Positions 22,567 to 30,506 of a stretch of DNA of 36,802 nt are shown here, piece after piece (the first letter of the stretch is position 1; each line of letters begins with the position of its first letter). The DNA is from a virus: IMG/VR virus record IMGVR_UViG_3300043399_000977, positions 1 through 36,802 of that record; one strand, 5' to 3'. The position numbers and the translations under genes are program-made. The notes beneath the pieces were generated by a model. It was given only the letters and a program-made list of their open reading frames with translations, did no database searches and was not told the origin of the DNA.

Positions 22567-24104
22567 TTTGGCAGGTCGAAGAATTTGGGTTTCTGGCCTT
22601 CAATTTTGGACGCCACGTTGTCGAGGCCCTGAACCATTTTCTGGCTCATGTCGCCAAGCGCTTTTGTGACAGGGTCTCCTGCCGTGGCATTGGCTCTGGA
22701 TCCAGCAGCTGCTGCGGCTTCCTTTTTAGCACCTTTCCTTTCTGGAGGGCTCCGGTAAACAAGGCCAGTGTAGACCTGCTCTTCGCTGAGGGAGCGGCGA
22801 TCCATGCGCTCCTGCATGTCATCGAAGGCAGCAAGACCACGAAGGCCAGTGTCGGCTTCCCCCTTGTACGTTTTGCGTCGACCGGAAGCGATCGCTTTGT
22901 TCAGCTCCATCTCCTCAGATGCCATGACTGCTGCTTCACCTGGTGACATTCCAGCTGCTTCCAGTTGCGCCCTCCGCGCCGTCTTCGCCTGCTGCTGCTG
23001 CAGCTCATCAGCCTTCTTGTTCCTGCCGGCTGCGCGGAGCCGCAGGACCTCGAGCGATGCTTGCGCCTCATCCCTCTGCGGCTTTGTGGCGGCCAGTTGC
23101 GCCTTCTTGGCTGCCTCGGCGTCGTCCTTCACCTTCTGCTCCGCGAGCCGCTTCTGCTCGGCCTCGGCCGCGGCCAGTTCTTCGCGGAGCCTCTTTCGGC
23201 GCGCCAGTTCTTCTTCGCTGGGCTGGTACTTGGCGATCATGTCTTCGCCCGTGGCAGCCTCGGTCAGTGACTCGAGGGAGAGGCCCTCGCCCTGCAGCAG
23301 CTTCATGGCTTCGCCCGTGAGGGCCCCGATGATGCCGGCGGTTTTCCCACCGGTCATGCCGATCCGCTTTTGGTCGAGCGCGTCCTTGAAGTTGTCGACC
23401 TTGTCCTGCGCAGACTCTGCAGCCTGAGGAAGCTGCTTGAGTTCCTTGATGATTCCGCGGACCCATTCGAGGGCATTCCCCTTGGGGACGCGGGCCGCAA
23501 GTTCGAGGAAGCCCGGGATGCGGGTGGCGATCTCCTTGAGGTTTTCCATGTCCACCTGCCCCGTCGAGATCATCGACTGAATGGACATGAGGACATCGTT
23601 CAGCTCAGCCTTTCCCTTCCCCGCATTGGTCAGTGCATTCCCGAACGCCACCAATGCCTCGCGGGCCTCGGCAGCGGAGAGCTTGGCCCCTTTTAGGGCC
23701 GTGGCACCTTGGATGGCTTCGCGGAATCCGAGGCCTGGCATCTTGGCTACCTCGCGGAGGGCCTCGAGTTCCTCCCGCAGGGTCTCGGATCCGTCACTCG
23801 TCGAGGACAGACCGCGCACCAGATTCTCGAATGATGCCTCGGCAGAAAACATCGATTTGCCCATGGCGAGCGCGCTGCCGCCAACCATCTTGAGCCCGCC
23901 TCCGATGACATTGATCTTGCTGCTCAGCTCCGTCCATCGGCCCACCGCGAACCCCTCCCCGGCAAGGGCCCCCTTGCTGATTTTCATCTGCTCGAGCCCA
24001 GCCTTGAATGCGCCCGCGTCCTGCTTGGCACCGTCGAGCGCAGCCTTGAATCCCCGCTTATCGAGAGTGAGCTGGGCACCGATGGATGATTTGCGGCCGG
24101 CCAT
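22563..24104 (-). CDS. tail tape measure protein
   Basis: The 513-residue protein begins IGAQLTLDKRGFKAALDGAK, the normal start of tape measure proteins, and continues mostly helical. It has a hydrophobic alanine- and glycine-rich part (about 60-90), a region on membership and grouping typical of this family (LVRGLSSTSDGSETL), and a long charged coiled coil (ARRKRLREELAAAEAEQKRLAE, about 300-330). It fixes tail length and is probably passed into the cell at injection. At 513 residues it is short and predicts a tail clearly shorter than that of lambda, whose tape measure has 853 residues. It follows the frameshifted chaperone gene by three bases. Confidence 0.8.
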   Translation of the reverse strand: MAGRKSSIGAQLTLDKRGFKAALDGAKQDAGAFKAGLEQMKISKGALAGEGFAVGRWTELSSKINVIGGGLKMVGGSALAMGKSMFSAEASFENLVRGLSSTSDGSETLREELEALREVAKMPGLGFREAIQGATALKGAKLSAAEAREALVAFGNALTNAGKGKAELNDVLMSIQSMISTGQVDMENLKEIATRIPGFLELAARVPKGNALEWVRGIIKELKQLPQAAESAQDKVDNFKDALDQKRIGMTGGKTAGIIGALTGEAMKLLQGEGLSLESLTEAATGEDMIAKYQPSEEELARRKRLREELAAAEAEQKRLAEQKVKDDAEAAKKAQLAATKPQRDEAQASLEVLRLRAAGRNKKADELQQQQAKTARRAQLEAAGMSPGEAAVMASEEMELNKAIASGRRKTYKGEADTGLRGLAAFDDMQERMDRRSLSEEQVYTGLVYRSPPERKGAKKEAAAAAGSRANATAGDPVTKALGDMSQKMVQGLDNVASKIEGQKPKFFDLPK

Positions 24105-24107
24105 GGA

Positions 24108-24763
24108 TCAGAGGTTGAGGGCTTCGAGCTGAGAGCGGACAGCCGCCTCGCGGGCGGCCCTTTCGGAGTTGGTCAGACAGTCGACTCCGGCAGCGTGGAG
24201 TCGGGCATGCATGCTGGCGTGCACTTCCCGCAGAGACATTCTGTGGAGCACGTAGTCTCGGCGGGCGGGGTCTCCATTGGTGAGGATGTTGACATAACAC
24301 TCAGTCCAGTGCGGAGCGGTTCCGTTTTTTTTTGTGGAGCGTCCCCGATTGGAGTTGCCATGGTCGCGTGGCCGTCGACCCAGAGCTGCAGGGCGAGAGC
24401 GAAGGCTTCCCCTTCCTCATTGTGCCGGATCGCGGAGGCGGCCCACGCAGCGATGGCGCGCCGGAGGCTGACGGGATCCATGCCGAGCGGGAGGGCGGAG
24501 TCGCTGCCGTCCTCATGCTCCGGAGTGCGTGGGGACCAGAAGTGCTCCGTGGGATGGGCGCAAACGTACAGGAAGACGAGCGCTTCCGAGAGAGTCTGCG
24601 GGATCGAGGTGGTGGCTGCGGCGTCGTAGTACTCCGCCTTGCCCGCGATGGTGAGGCGCCAGGGGAATCGGGAGATCAGCGGCTTGTCGAGATTGACCGC
24701 GGGGGCCGGGGCGGCCGTCGGCGCGGCCATAGCCGGATGCTGGGGGAACGAGTGGAATGTCAT
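24108..24763 (-). CDS. tail assembly chaperone, -1 frameshift (GT-like) product
   Basis: This frame joins 24763-24326 to 24326-24108 by a -1 shift on the A9 run. The first 146 residues are shared with the short form. Seventy-two residues follow in the -1 frame, starting NGTAPHWTECYVNIL and rich in arginine and alanine helices (REVHASMHARLHAAG, SERAAREAAVRSQLEALNL). The -1 frame stays open to a TGA only three bases before the tape measure ATG, which is the classic arrangement of lambda G and GT. The extension should bind the tape measure while the shared part binds tail tube protein. Confidence 0.75.
24173..24763 (-). CDS. tail assembly chaperone, short (G-like) product
   Basis: The zero-frame product has 196 residues. 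Its start overlaps the previous stop (ATGA). The N-terminal 140 residues (PLISRFPWRLTIAGKAEYYD ... LSEALVFLYVCAHP ... RRAIAAWAASAIRH) look folded. The tail after the slippery site (TEPLRTGLSVMSTSSPMETP) is low-complexity and cysteine-rich. Residue function is inferred from position directly before the tape measure gene. Most ribosomes are expected to make this form, with a minority shifting. Confidence 0.65.
   Translation of the reverse strand: MTFHSFPQHPAMAAPTAAPAPAVNLDKPLISRFPWRLTIAGKAEYYDAAATTSIPQTLSEALVFLYVCAHPTEHFWSPRTPEHEDGSDSALPLGMDPVSLRRAIAAWAASAIRHNEEGEAFALALQLWVDGHATMATPIGDAPQKKTEPLRTGLSVMSTSSPMETPPAETTCSTECLCGKCTPACMPDSTLPESTV
24323..24334 (-). other. slippery site for -1 ribosomal frameshift
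   Basis: On the minus strand nine A form C-AAA-AAA-AAA-CG, read in zero frame as CAA AAA AAA ACG. A tandem slip of AAA AAA by one base keeps perfect pairing. A short CGGA...TCCG stem follows directly, which may pause the ribosome. The next stops define the 196- and 218-residue products. Confidence 0.75.
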
Positions 24764-25602
24764 GAAGAGAGATGGCGAAGGAGTCGATCGCGGAAGCGGG
24801 CCGTGTCTTTGCGGCCGTCGCGGAGGGTGTCGGCAGAGACGATGGCGGAGCGCGCCGAGAACTTCGAACGGAAGGCGAGGCGGGGCGCGGCCTCCGCCGC
24901 CCTGCGGGCCTCGAGGAAGCCCGGCATGTTCAGGCAGGCTTGCAAGGCGTACAGGATCGGGTGTTCCTCGGGAGGGTATCCCGGGAGCCGGATGGGCTCG
25001 ACGATGCCCTCCGCGGGCCGCCGGATGGCCGCCATGAGCGGCGTGAGTTGGAGGGCCGGGAAAGTGATCGAATTTTCCGGGAATCCCCATGCAGGGAACC
25101 CAGACGGGCCGGAGAAGAGCTGCGGGGCCGGAATGAATCCGCAGGCAGCGAGAGCCGCGGCCACCGGCAGGGAGTCGATCCCGGAGGTGGGTTTCTCCGC
25201 TCGGATGGTCGGCGCACCGGTGGTGGGCCAGAGGAACGACATCCGCTTTTCCCAGCTGGGAGGATCAGCCTGCAGGACCGCCCATGAGGCGAGGGCAGCG
25301 TAGGCAGACAGTCCCGCCATGCAGGCGCAGAAGAATTCCCAGCCCGCCGGAGGATCCGCGAGGAGCGGGACCGCGCCGCTGGCATCGTACCGGACGCAGA
25401 GAGCCTGCGCATCGCTCTGCCGGTCTTCCACCCACCATGTGACCTCTGAGCCGAAGTCTCCAGCAAGCGCGTCTGTGGTGATGCGATAGCCCATGGTGGC
25501 GAGGGCCACAGCATACGGATGGGCCTGCAGATTGCGGGCGAGGTCGACCACCGGGGAGGATGGAGCGACCTTCGAAGGGAACGAGATGGGGAGCCGATGC
25601 AT
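24760..25602 (-). CDS. hypothetical tail-region protein
   Basis: The 280-residue product lies between the probable tail tube gene and the chaperone gene. It has a tryptophan-rich early part (GSEVTWWVEDRQSD, WEFFCACMAGLSAYAALASW) and a basic C-terminus (RDGRKDTARFRDRLLRHLSS). No family is recognised. A terminator-like hairpin separates it from the gene upstream, yet its leader has no Shine-Dalgarno sequence, so its expression may depend on read-through. Confidence 0.5.
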   Translation of the reverse strand: MHRLPISFPSKVAPSSPVVDLARNLQAHPYAVALATMGYRITTDALAGDFGSEVTWWVEDRQSDAQALCVRYDASGAVPLLADPPAGWEFFCACMAGLSAYAALASWAVLQADPPSWEKRMSFLWPTTGAPTIRAEKPTSGIDSLPVAAALAACGFIPAPQLFSGPSGFPAWGFPENSITFPALQLTPLMAAIRRPAEGIVEPIRLPGYPPEEHPILYALQACLNMPGFLEARRAAEAAPRLAFRSKFSARSAIVSADTLRDGRKDTARFRDRLLRHLSS

Positions 25603-25611
25603 GATGCGAAA

Positions 25612-25648
25612 TAGGGACCGCCCCCAGAAGATCCGGAAGCGGTCCCCT
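25612..25648 (-). terminator. terminator-like hairpin after the tail tube gene
   Basis: GGGACCGC (25614-25621) pairs with GCGGTCCC (25639-25646). The minus strand continues TATTTCGC. The U-run is short, so termination is probably partial. That would give more tail tube mRNA than mRNA for the genes downstream. Confidence 0.5.
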
Positions 25649-25664
25649 TGCTTGTCAGCGAGTG

Positions 25665-26132
25665 TTAGACCGCATCCGTATCCTGGATGATCTGGACATC
25701 CGTGGTCGGGCTCCAGCGGAGCGTGAGTTCGAAGGTCACCTTCTGGAGTTCAGCAGGCGTGGCCGTGCGGCTTGGGTTTCCCATGACCCAGATGCCAGAG
25801 GTGGGGAATCCGTGCGAGAGATTCGCCGTGTACGGAGCCACCGTCGCTGGCGAGAGCGCCGCGCCCGGGTGGGCATTGGACATGGCGTCAGATACCGTCA
25901 GATTCTCGGCGTCGACGTTGGCCTTGATCTGCGGATTGGACATGATGTCCACGATGCCCTCGTGCCCGCGGTGGTCCTTTTTCCGGACCACGTCGCGCGT
26001 GGGACTGACCGCAAACGAGTTGAGCAGCAGGCCCGCAATCGGGGCGGCGACCCCGAAGGCGAACTGAGAGAATGAGGCCGCGGATGTGCGGACCACAGCG
26101 GCCGCGAGCGGGTTGATGGGAGTGGCTGGCAT
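25665..26132 (-). CDS. probable major tail tube protein
   Basis: The 155-residue protein is beta-rich (VAPYTANLSHGFPTSGIWVMG, VTFELTLRWSPTTDVQI), without catalytic motifs, and sits before the chaperone and tape measure genes, the usual place of the major tail protein. It has its own copy of the start-associated motif and is followed by a partial terminator, as expected for a highly made structural protein. A TTG start at 26153 inside the motif would add seven residues; ATG 26132 is preferred by analogy with the other copies. Confidence 0.55.
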   Translation of the reverse strand: MPATPINPLAAAVVRTSAASFSQFAFGVAAPIAGLLLNSFAVSPTRDVVRKKDHRGHEGIVDIMSNPQIKANVDAENLTVSDAMSNAHPGAALSPATVAPYTANLSHGFPTSGIWVMGNPSRTATPAELQKVTFELTLRWSPTTDVQIIQDTDAV

Positions 26133-26153
26133 GCCCTTTGCGGGCGTCGTCAA
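26130..26153 (-). promoter_or_regulatory. start-associated motif, copy 3
   Basis: The minus strand reads TTGACGACGCCC, then GCAAAGGGC, ending at the ATG of the probable tail tube gene. GCCC-GCAAA-GGGC could fold as a 4-bp hairpin in this copy. Confidence 0.7.
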
Positions 26154-27179
26154 TCAGGCCCAGAAAAGGCCCGGGACCGAGGCGAGCGGATTGGCTGGCC
26201 GGGTCCATGCCGGAGTGGATCCGGGAGCCGGTTCCGAGATCCATCCGGCCGCCGTCGACCAGAGAGCCGCTCGCGCGTGGCTGGTGCCGGGGCGCGTGGT
26301 CGGCGGCGTCGTCCCGCACCAGTACCCCCCCGCAACGATGGCGGTGGCGGAGGCCGCCGAGACTGCATTGTACCAGTAGGGAATGAGGATCTCCGGGGAG
26401 TGGTTGGCGGACGGCACCAGTCCATCGGCCTCGTAGAGCCACTGGGCCGAAGTGTGGGCGTAGACCCCGAGGATGGTGATGGAATCGGTGATCGCGCCTG
26501 CGGGCGTTTCGCCACCAGGGGGATCGATGGGAGAGGACCCGGCATTTTCCGAGATGAGGTATGCGAGGGCCGGAGGCAGACCGCTGGCCAGCAGACTCTC
26601 GAGCCCCGGCTCGGCTCCTGGCTTGACCCGGAGGAAGCGGTTCTTGGTTCCGTTGTAGTCCTCCCAGTAGACCGAGAACGCATGGTATGGGCCCGATTCC
26701 CCGCCGCCCGAGATGGCTGGGTACGTGGCCGTGTCGAGGTCGACGAAGATGTGCTCGATGGAAAAGCTGCACCGCATGGCATCGCCGGGGACCGGGTCCT
26801 GCTGCGGGTCGCCGTAGATGAGCCGGCCGACGCGCGCGCCGCTGGCTTCGGTGAGAAACTGGAACGGGGCGCGCCCATTGAGAAACGCGAGCGCACGGTC
26901 GCTGAGGTTCCGGCCCGGATGGTAGTTGCTAAGGTTTTCCCCGGTCGGGTCGAGGGCCGTGGCTGTCACTGAGTAAATGAGCTGGGGCGAATGCCGGACA
27001 AAGGCGATGAGGTCGCCGTTCCGATTGTAGCGCCGCCATTCCTGCCGGGATGCACGGGCCGAGCAAGAGTCGACGATGAGGGCATCCTCCGCGCGGAGGG
27101 TGGTGATGGACAGCGGATTGATGGGGACGCGGGAGCGGACGACCACGGCCGCGCCGGGAGCGATGGGAATGGGAGGCAT
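26154..27179 (-). CDS. hypothetical tail-region structural protein
   Basis: The 341-residue product starts MPPIPIAPGAAVVVRSRVPI seven bases after the previous stop. It contains strands and aromatic residues (YWEDYNGTKNRFLRV, AQWLYEADGLVP, LIPYWYNAVSAAS) but no recognised domain. It lies between the probable tail terminator and tube genes. It could be a second tail tube or decoration protein, or a head-tail adaptor. Confidence 0.45.
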   Translation of the reverse strand: MPPIPIAPGAAVVVRSRVPINPLSITTLRAEDALIVDSCSARASRQEWRRYNRNGDLIAFVRHSPQLIYSVTATALDPTGENLSNYHPGRNLSDRALAFLNGRAPFQFLTEASGARVGRLIYGDPQQDPVPGDAMRCSFSIEHIFVDLDTATYPAISGGGESGPYHAFSVYWEDYNGTKNRFLRVKPGAEPGLESLLASGLPPALAYLISENAGSSPIDPPGGETPAGAITDSITILGVYAHTSAQWLYEADGLVPSANHSPEILIPYWYNAVSAASATAIVAGGYWCGTTPPTTRPGTSHARAALWSTAAGWISEPAPGSTPAWTRPANPLASVPGLFWA

Positions 27180-27186
27180 GATGGAA

Positions 27187-27741
27187 TCAGGGGATGAGGC
27201 CCGCGCAGATGATGCGGAAACGGATGGAGAGCAGCGGGTGCGATGCGTTGTCCTGCAGCCGCTCGACGGAGGACTCGGTGAAGTTGTTTTCCTCGATGCC
27301 GCCGATGACCAGCAGGCCCGCATCCGAGAGACGATCCGAGGCCCGCGACACCCCGCCGGACGGCAGGGCGATGTCGTTGGTGAGCAGGTTTTTCAGGAAC
27401 CCGGCAATCGTGTGGCACTGCTCGGTCTCCCAAGCGTCGAGAGGCATGAGCAGGTCGACGGCGCACTCGACAGACCAGAGGCCCTCCCATCGCTGGATGG
27501 CCCGCTGCGGGTCCGACTCAAGGAAGACGTTGATGGCAGGCGTGGCCATGTCCTCATCGGAATCGGCAAGGTAGATGCGGATGCCGGCCGGGAGGACGGA
27601 GTGCCCGGACGGGCACGGCGCACCAGCTGCCCACGCTGTCGGCGGCTGACTGGCAGCGATGCCAGGGACCCCCGTGCGGATGACTCGGTCGATGGCGGCG
27701 AGGATGCGGTCCTCGGGAGGAAATGCGGTATAGGCTGGCAT
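27187..27741 (-). CDS. probable tail terminator/completion protein
   Basis: The 184-residue product starts two bases after the preceding stop. It has the alpha/beta layout common to tail terminators: an N-terminal helix (PEDRILAAIDRVI), then a strand series (GIRIYLADSDEDMATPAINVFLES, WSVECAVDLLMPLD) and a late strand (HPLLSIRFRIICAGL). Genes of this class lie before the tail tube gene, as here. The call rests on layout and place, not on a clear motif. Confidence 0.45.
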   Translation of the reverse strand: MPAYTAFPPEDRILAAIDRVIRTGVPGIAASQPPTAWAAGAPCPSGHSVLPAGIRIYLADSDEDMATPAINVFLESDPQRAIQRWEGLWSVECAVDLLMPLDAWETEQCHTIAGFLKNLLTNDIALPSGGVSRASDRLSDAGLLVIGGIEENNFTESSVERLQDNASHPLLSIRFRIICAGLIP

Positions 27742-27743
27742 GA

Positions 27744-28472
27744 TCAGGCGGCGGTGCGGACCTCGAAGCCATTGCGCTTCGCTGCCTCGCGGATGTTGCG
27801 ATCGGCATAGATGCCGAGGAGATGGTCGACCTCCTTGGCCGAGGAAGAGAAGGCATCCGGCGCGATGCCAGCGATGCCCTTGGCCTGCGAACCGAAGGCC
27901 GAGGCGAAGTTTTCGACGAGGATGTCCGCGGTCTCTGCGGTGAGCTTTTGCTCGTAGCTGCCGGGCGGCCTGCGGTACTTCGGCAGCCGGCCGAATTCCT
28001 TCCGATACCGCTTCACGCGGCCCACATCTTCCGTGGCACTCAGAGCCGGTCCGAGGCCCGCGCGGTGGATGCGCGCACCGTAGACCCGGCCCCGCACGAA
28101 TTTTCCGACGACCCGGTAGAATTGATCGCGAGGCAGCAGATCGGAGTCGCGATACTTGAGCACGCCGACGATTCTGGCGGCCAGCGTGCCACGGTATTGA
28201 TCGGCAGCGCGGACCCTCTGGGTCTTCCGGGTCTTGAGGTTGGTCTTGCTCCCGATCGATGCGGCCCGGACGTTCGAGTAGGCGGTCACGATCGTCATGA
28301 GCGACGCCCTGATCTTCCGGGGATCGGCCGCGCGGATTTTGTTGAGGGCAAAGGATACCCAGAGCCGCATGGCGTAGCGGGCTGTCTTGTGGAATTCCCG
28401 CCCGGTGAGTTCCCGCGACGCTCCGAAGCGCACAAGGTTTTCCATGGCAGAGAGATCGATGACCTTGAACAT
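27744..28472 (-). CDS. probable head-tail/tail completion protein
   Basis: The 242-residue product is basic and mostly helical in its first half (RYAMRLWVSFALNKIRAADPRKIRASL), with lysine- and arginine-rich loops (RKTQRVRAADQYRG, KRYRKEFGRLPKYRRPPGSY). It lies between a connector candidate and the tail terminator candidate. Its 51-base leader carries an exact copy of a 29-bp repeat also present before the protease gene. It has no Shine-Dalgarno sequence. The family is not recognised. Confidence 0.45.
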   Translation of the reverse strand: MFKVIDLSAMENLVRFGASRELTGREFHKTARYAMRLWVSFALNKIRAADPRKIRASLMTIVTAYSNVRAASIGSKTNLKTRKTQRVRAADQYRGTLAARIVGVLKYRDSDLLPRDQFYRVVGKFVRGRVYGARIHRAGLGPALSATEDVGRVKRYRKEFGRLPKYRRPPGSYEQKLTAETADILVENFASAFGSQAKGIAGIAPDAFSSSAKEVDHLLGIYADRNIREAAKRNGFEVRTAA

Positions 28473-28486
28473 TTTTTCCGGGAGCG

Positions 28487-28515
28487 GGAAAAAGTTGGTA
28501 CAGATGTGTGACAGT
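28487..28515 (-). repeat. 29-bp leader repeat, copy A
   Basis: On the minus strand the repeat starts ACTGTCACACATC and ends CAACTTTTTCC. It is identical over 29 bases to 32029-32057. It lies in the gap before the gene at 28472, 14 bases upstream of its ATG. Confidence 0.9.
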
Positions 28516-28523
28516 GGATTTCC

Positions 28524-28913
28524 TCAGACGTGGCGCTCCACTTCGATGCGCCAGTGGCTGTGGAATGTTGACTTGTCTGCGGAGACGATCCGGAACTTCG
28601 CGGGCGGCTTGGCCGGATCCGCTGCCCACTGGTACAAGGCATTCCGGACCGCAGAGCCGAAGAGGATGATGTCGTCGGGCCGTGGATCGTATGGGAGCGA
28701 GGCAGCATCGACCTCGATGGTGCGGGAATCGGTTGCCATCTTGAGGAGACCAGCGGCATCGCCATTGCGACCACGGACGGCCGACGAGGTGCAGGGCAAG
28801 ACGAGCGCGTAGTCCGTGCCGCCGCGGGTGGCCGGGAAGAACGCGAAGGTCCCCTGGCCGAAGACACGCTGGGTCTCTTGCCGGAGGAAGCGAAATGTTG
28901 AGAGCGGATTCAT
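28524..28913 (-). CDS. small head-tail connector candidate
   Basis: The 129-residue product (MNPLSTFRFLRQETQRVFGQG...) is a small alpha/beta protein with strands (DYALVLPCTSSAV, FRIVSADKSTFHSHWRIEVE). It lies after the capsid genes, behind a terminator hairpin, and before the tail genes, where head-closure or stopper proteins are encoded. No family motif is recognised. Its leader (TTTTCATTTCCTCTC) has no purine-rich ribosome site. Confidence 0.45.
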   Translation of the reverse strand: MNPLSTFRFLRQETQRVFGQGTFAFFPATRGGTDYALVLPCTSSAVRGRNGDAAGLLKMATDSRTIEVDAASLPYDPRPDDIILFGSAVRNALYQWAADPAKPPAKFRIVSADKSTFHSHWRIEVERHV

Positions 28914-28920
28914 GAGAGGA

Positions 28921-28959
28921 AATGAAAAGCCCCCGACCCGGACGAACCGGACCGGGGGC
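28921..28959 (-). terminator. terminator between capsid and connector genes
   Basis: GCCCCCG (28929-28935) pairs with CGGGGGC (28953-28959), and CCGG (28938-28941) with CCGG (28947-28950) inside. The minus strand then reads TTTTCATTTCC. It probably caps the abundant capsid transcript. The sequence entering the hairpin on this strand is TTTGGTTTGGTTG, the complement of the leader motif before two early genes. Confidence 0.65.
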
Positions 28960-28987
28960 CAACCAAACCAAAGGTTGGGTGAGTGTC

Positions 28988-29527
28988 TCAGCGCTTCTTT
29001 TTCCCGCTGACGGATGGGGCGGCGGTGTCCTCGGCGGCCGGAATCCCTTCCGTGCCGACCGGGCCTTTCTCGCCAATTGGGCCATCGGCTCCAGCAGGAA
29101 CCTCCACCGAGACCGGCTGGTCGTCCGGCTCGGCGGGGTCCTTGTCTGCGTCGAGGCAATCCGATTCCGAAGAGGGAGCCGGGAGCTGTTCCCCAACTGC
29201 TCCCGGCTCGAGCGCTGCCAATTCGGCCTTCAGCTCGGCGATGCGGTCGGCCTTGGCTTTCGCCTCGGCCTCTGCTTTCGCGGTCGCTGCGGCCTCGGCC
29301 TTGGACTGCTGCGCTGCCTTCTCTTCCGGAGTGGTGAAGTTGACCCGGCGGGTTGGCCGGCCATTGGAGAAAACGATCTCGATGACTGCGAACCCGTCGC
29401 CATCGTCGACGCGGGCCTTGGCATCGAGAGCGTCTTCCTGATCCGGTACGGAGACATCCGGACCGGCGATGAGGACCGGAGGAGACTCCGAGTCCTTGAA
29501 TCCAACCGTGAGAGCGTAGAACTGCAT
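28988..29527 (-). CDS. hypothetical head-module protein with coiled coil
   Basis: The 179-residue product follows the major capsid gene. The first 70 residues are beta-like (MQFYALTVGFKD, FAVIEIVFSNGRPTRRVNFT). An alanine-, glutamate- and lysine-rich helix follows (EKAAQQSKAEAAATAKAEAE, about 75-110), then a disordered acidic, proline-rich tail ending in KKKR. It could be a capsid decoration or head-completion protein. Its AC-rich leader lacks a Shine-Dalgarno sequence. Confidence 0.45.
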   Translation of the reverse strand: MQFYALTVGFKDSESPPVLIAGPDVSVPDQEDALDAKARVDDGDGFAVIEIVFSNGRPTRRVNFTTPEEKAAQQSKAEAAATAKAEAEAKAKADRIAELKAELAALEPGAVGEQLPAPSSESDCLDADKDPAEPDDQPVSVEVPAGADGPIGEKGPVGTEGIPAAEDTAAPSVSGKKKR

Positions 29528-29556
29528 GATGGTGGTGGTTCAGCCGATCCGATGGA

Positions 29557-30471
29557 TCAAGCGGAGACGATGCGCTTGAGGCCGTTAGACTCGATGACAC
29601 CGAAGCCGTAGGCGCACTCGATGATGCTCTGGACGGTATCGAGAGCCGGGTTGCCCCACTCGCGGTACGTGAGGATGAAGCTCTGGTCCTCGTCCATGTA
29701 CTGCTCGTATGCGGTGAGTTGATCGCGGACGCCAGCGGCCGGAGCCACTGGAGCCATGGCGATGCCGATGGCGGAGGGCACAGCGATGAAGCCCACGAGG
29801 TTCTGCGCATTGGCCGGAACCTTCGCACCGCCGTAGTAGCGGAACCCGAGCAGGTCGGGGACCGTGCCGGTTCGGACGGCATCCGGGCTGCCGTAGTTCA
29901 TACTACCGATGACGCCGGAATCGGTAATTAGCTTGGCGTGGTAGGCCGGATTGAGCACGAGGGAGCGGGATCCTTCGGGGAATTCTGCCTCAATGGCAGC
30001 CTGCTGGAGGGTGGCCACTACGCTCAGCGCCATGGAAGCAGCCGCACCGGTGTAGGCAGCCGCGCCGAAGTTGGCCAGCGTGATGCTGCTGGCGACGTCA
30101 TCGCTGACGTCGGCCACCAGCTTGAAGACTTTCTGGGCCATGATTTCATCGGTCAGGAGACCGGGCTGATCGCGGACGTCCTGCGAGCTGTATCCGAGGG
30201 ACTGATACTTCCGCTTGTTGACGGTGATCGGCTTGGCGGAGACGGTGCCATCTCCCGCCACGTACCCATTTGCGGCGTTCCAGTCCGTGGAGGCGGCGGA
30301 TTCCAGAGGGACGTATGGGACGGCGACGACGTTGGTGCCTTGGAGGCTGACCGGGGTTTCGCTGACTTTGTAGGCGAAGGAACGGATGAGTGCGAGGCGA
30401 GGCTTGAGAGCGCGGACGATCTCAGAGAGAACCGCTTGGCGCTTGAGATTGGAGTCGATGATGGCGGCCAT
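29557..30471 (-). CDS. major capsid protein
   Basis: The 304-residue protein lies after the protease and a coiled-coil protein and before the connector genes, the standard place for the coat protein. The N-terminal helix (QAVLSEIVRALKPRLALIRSFAYK), the central strand-rich part with an extended loop (VNKRKYQSLGYSSQDV), and a late part with LVLNPAYHAKLI and TYREWGNPALDTVQSIIECAYGFGV fit an HK97-fold coat. Catalytic motifs are absent. The leader is AC-rich (CACCACCACGCCCAGCCC) and has no Shine-Dalgarno sequence although this should be the most abundant virion protein. Confidence 0.75.
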   Translation of the reverse strand: MAAIIDSNLKRQAVLSEIVRALKPRLALIRSFAYKVSETPVSLQGTNVVAVPYVPLESAASTDWNAANGYVAGDGTVSAKPITVNKRKYQSLGYSSQDVRDQPGLLTDEIMAQKVFKLVADVSDDVASSITLANFGAAAYTGAAASMALSVVATLQQAAIEAEFPEGSRSLVLNPAYHAKLITDSGVIGSMNYGSPDAVRTGTVPDLLGFRYYGGAKVPANAQNLVGFIAVPSAIGIAMAPVAPAAGVRDQLTAYEQYMDEDQSFILTYREWGNPALDTVQSIIECAYGFGVIESNGLKRIVSA

Positions 30472-30506
30472 GATGCTGGATGGTTATGGGCTGGGCGTGG
30501 TGGTGA

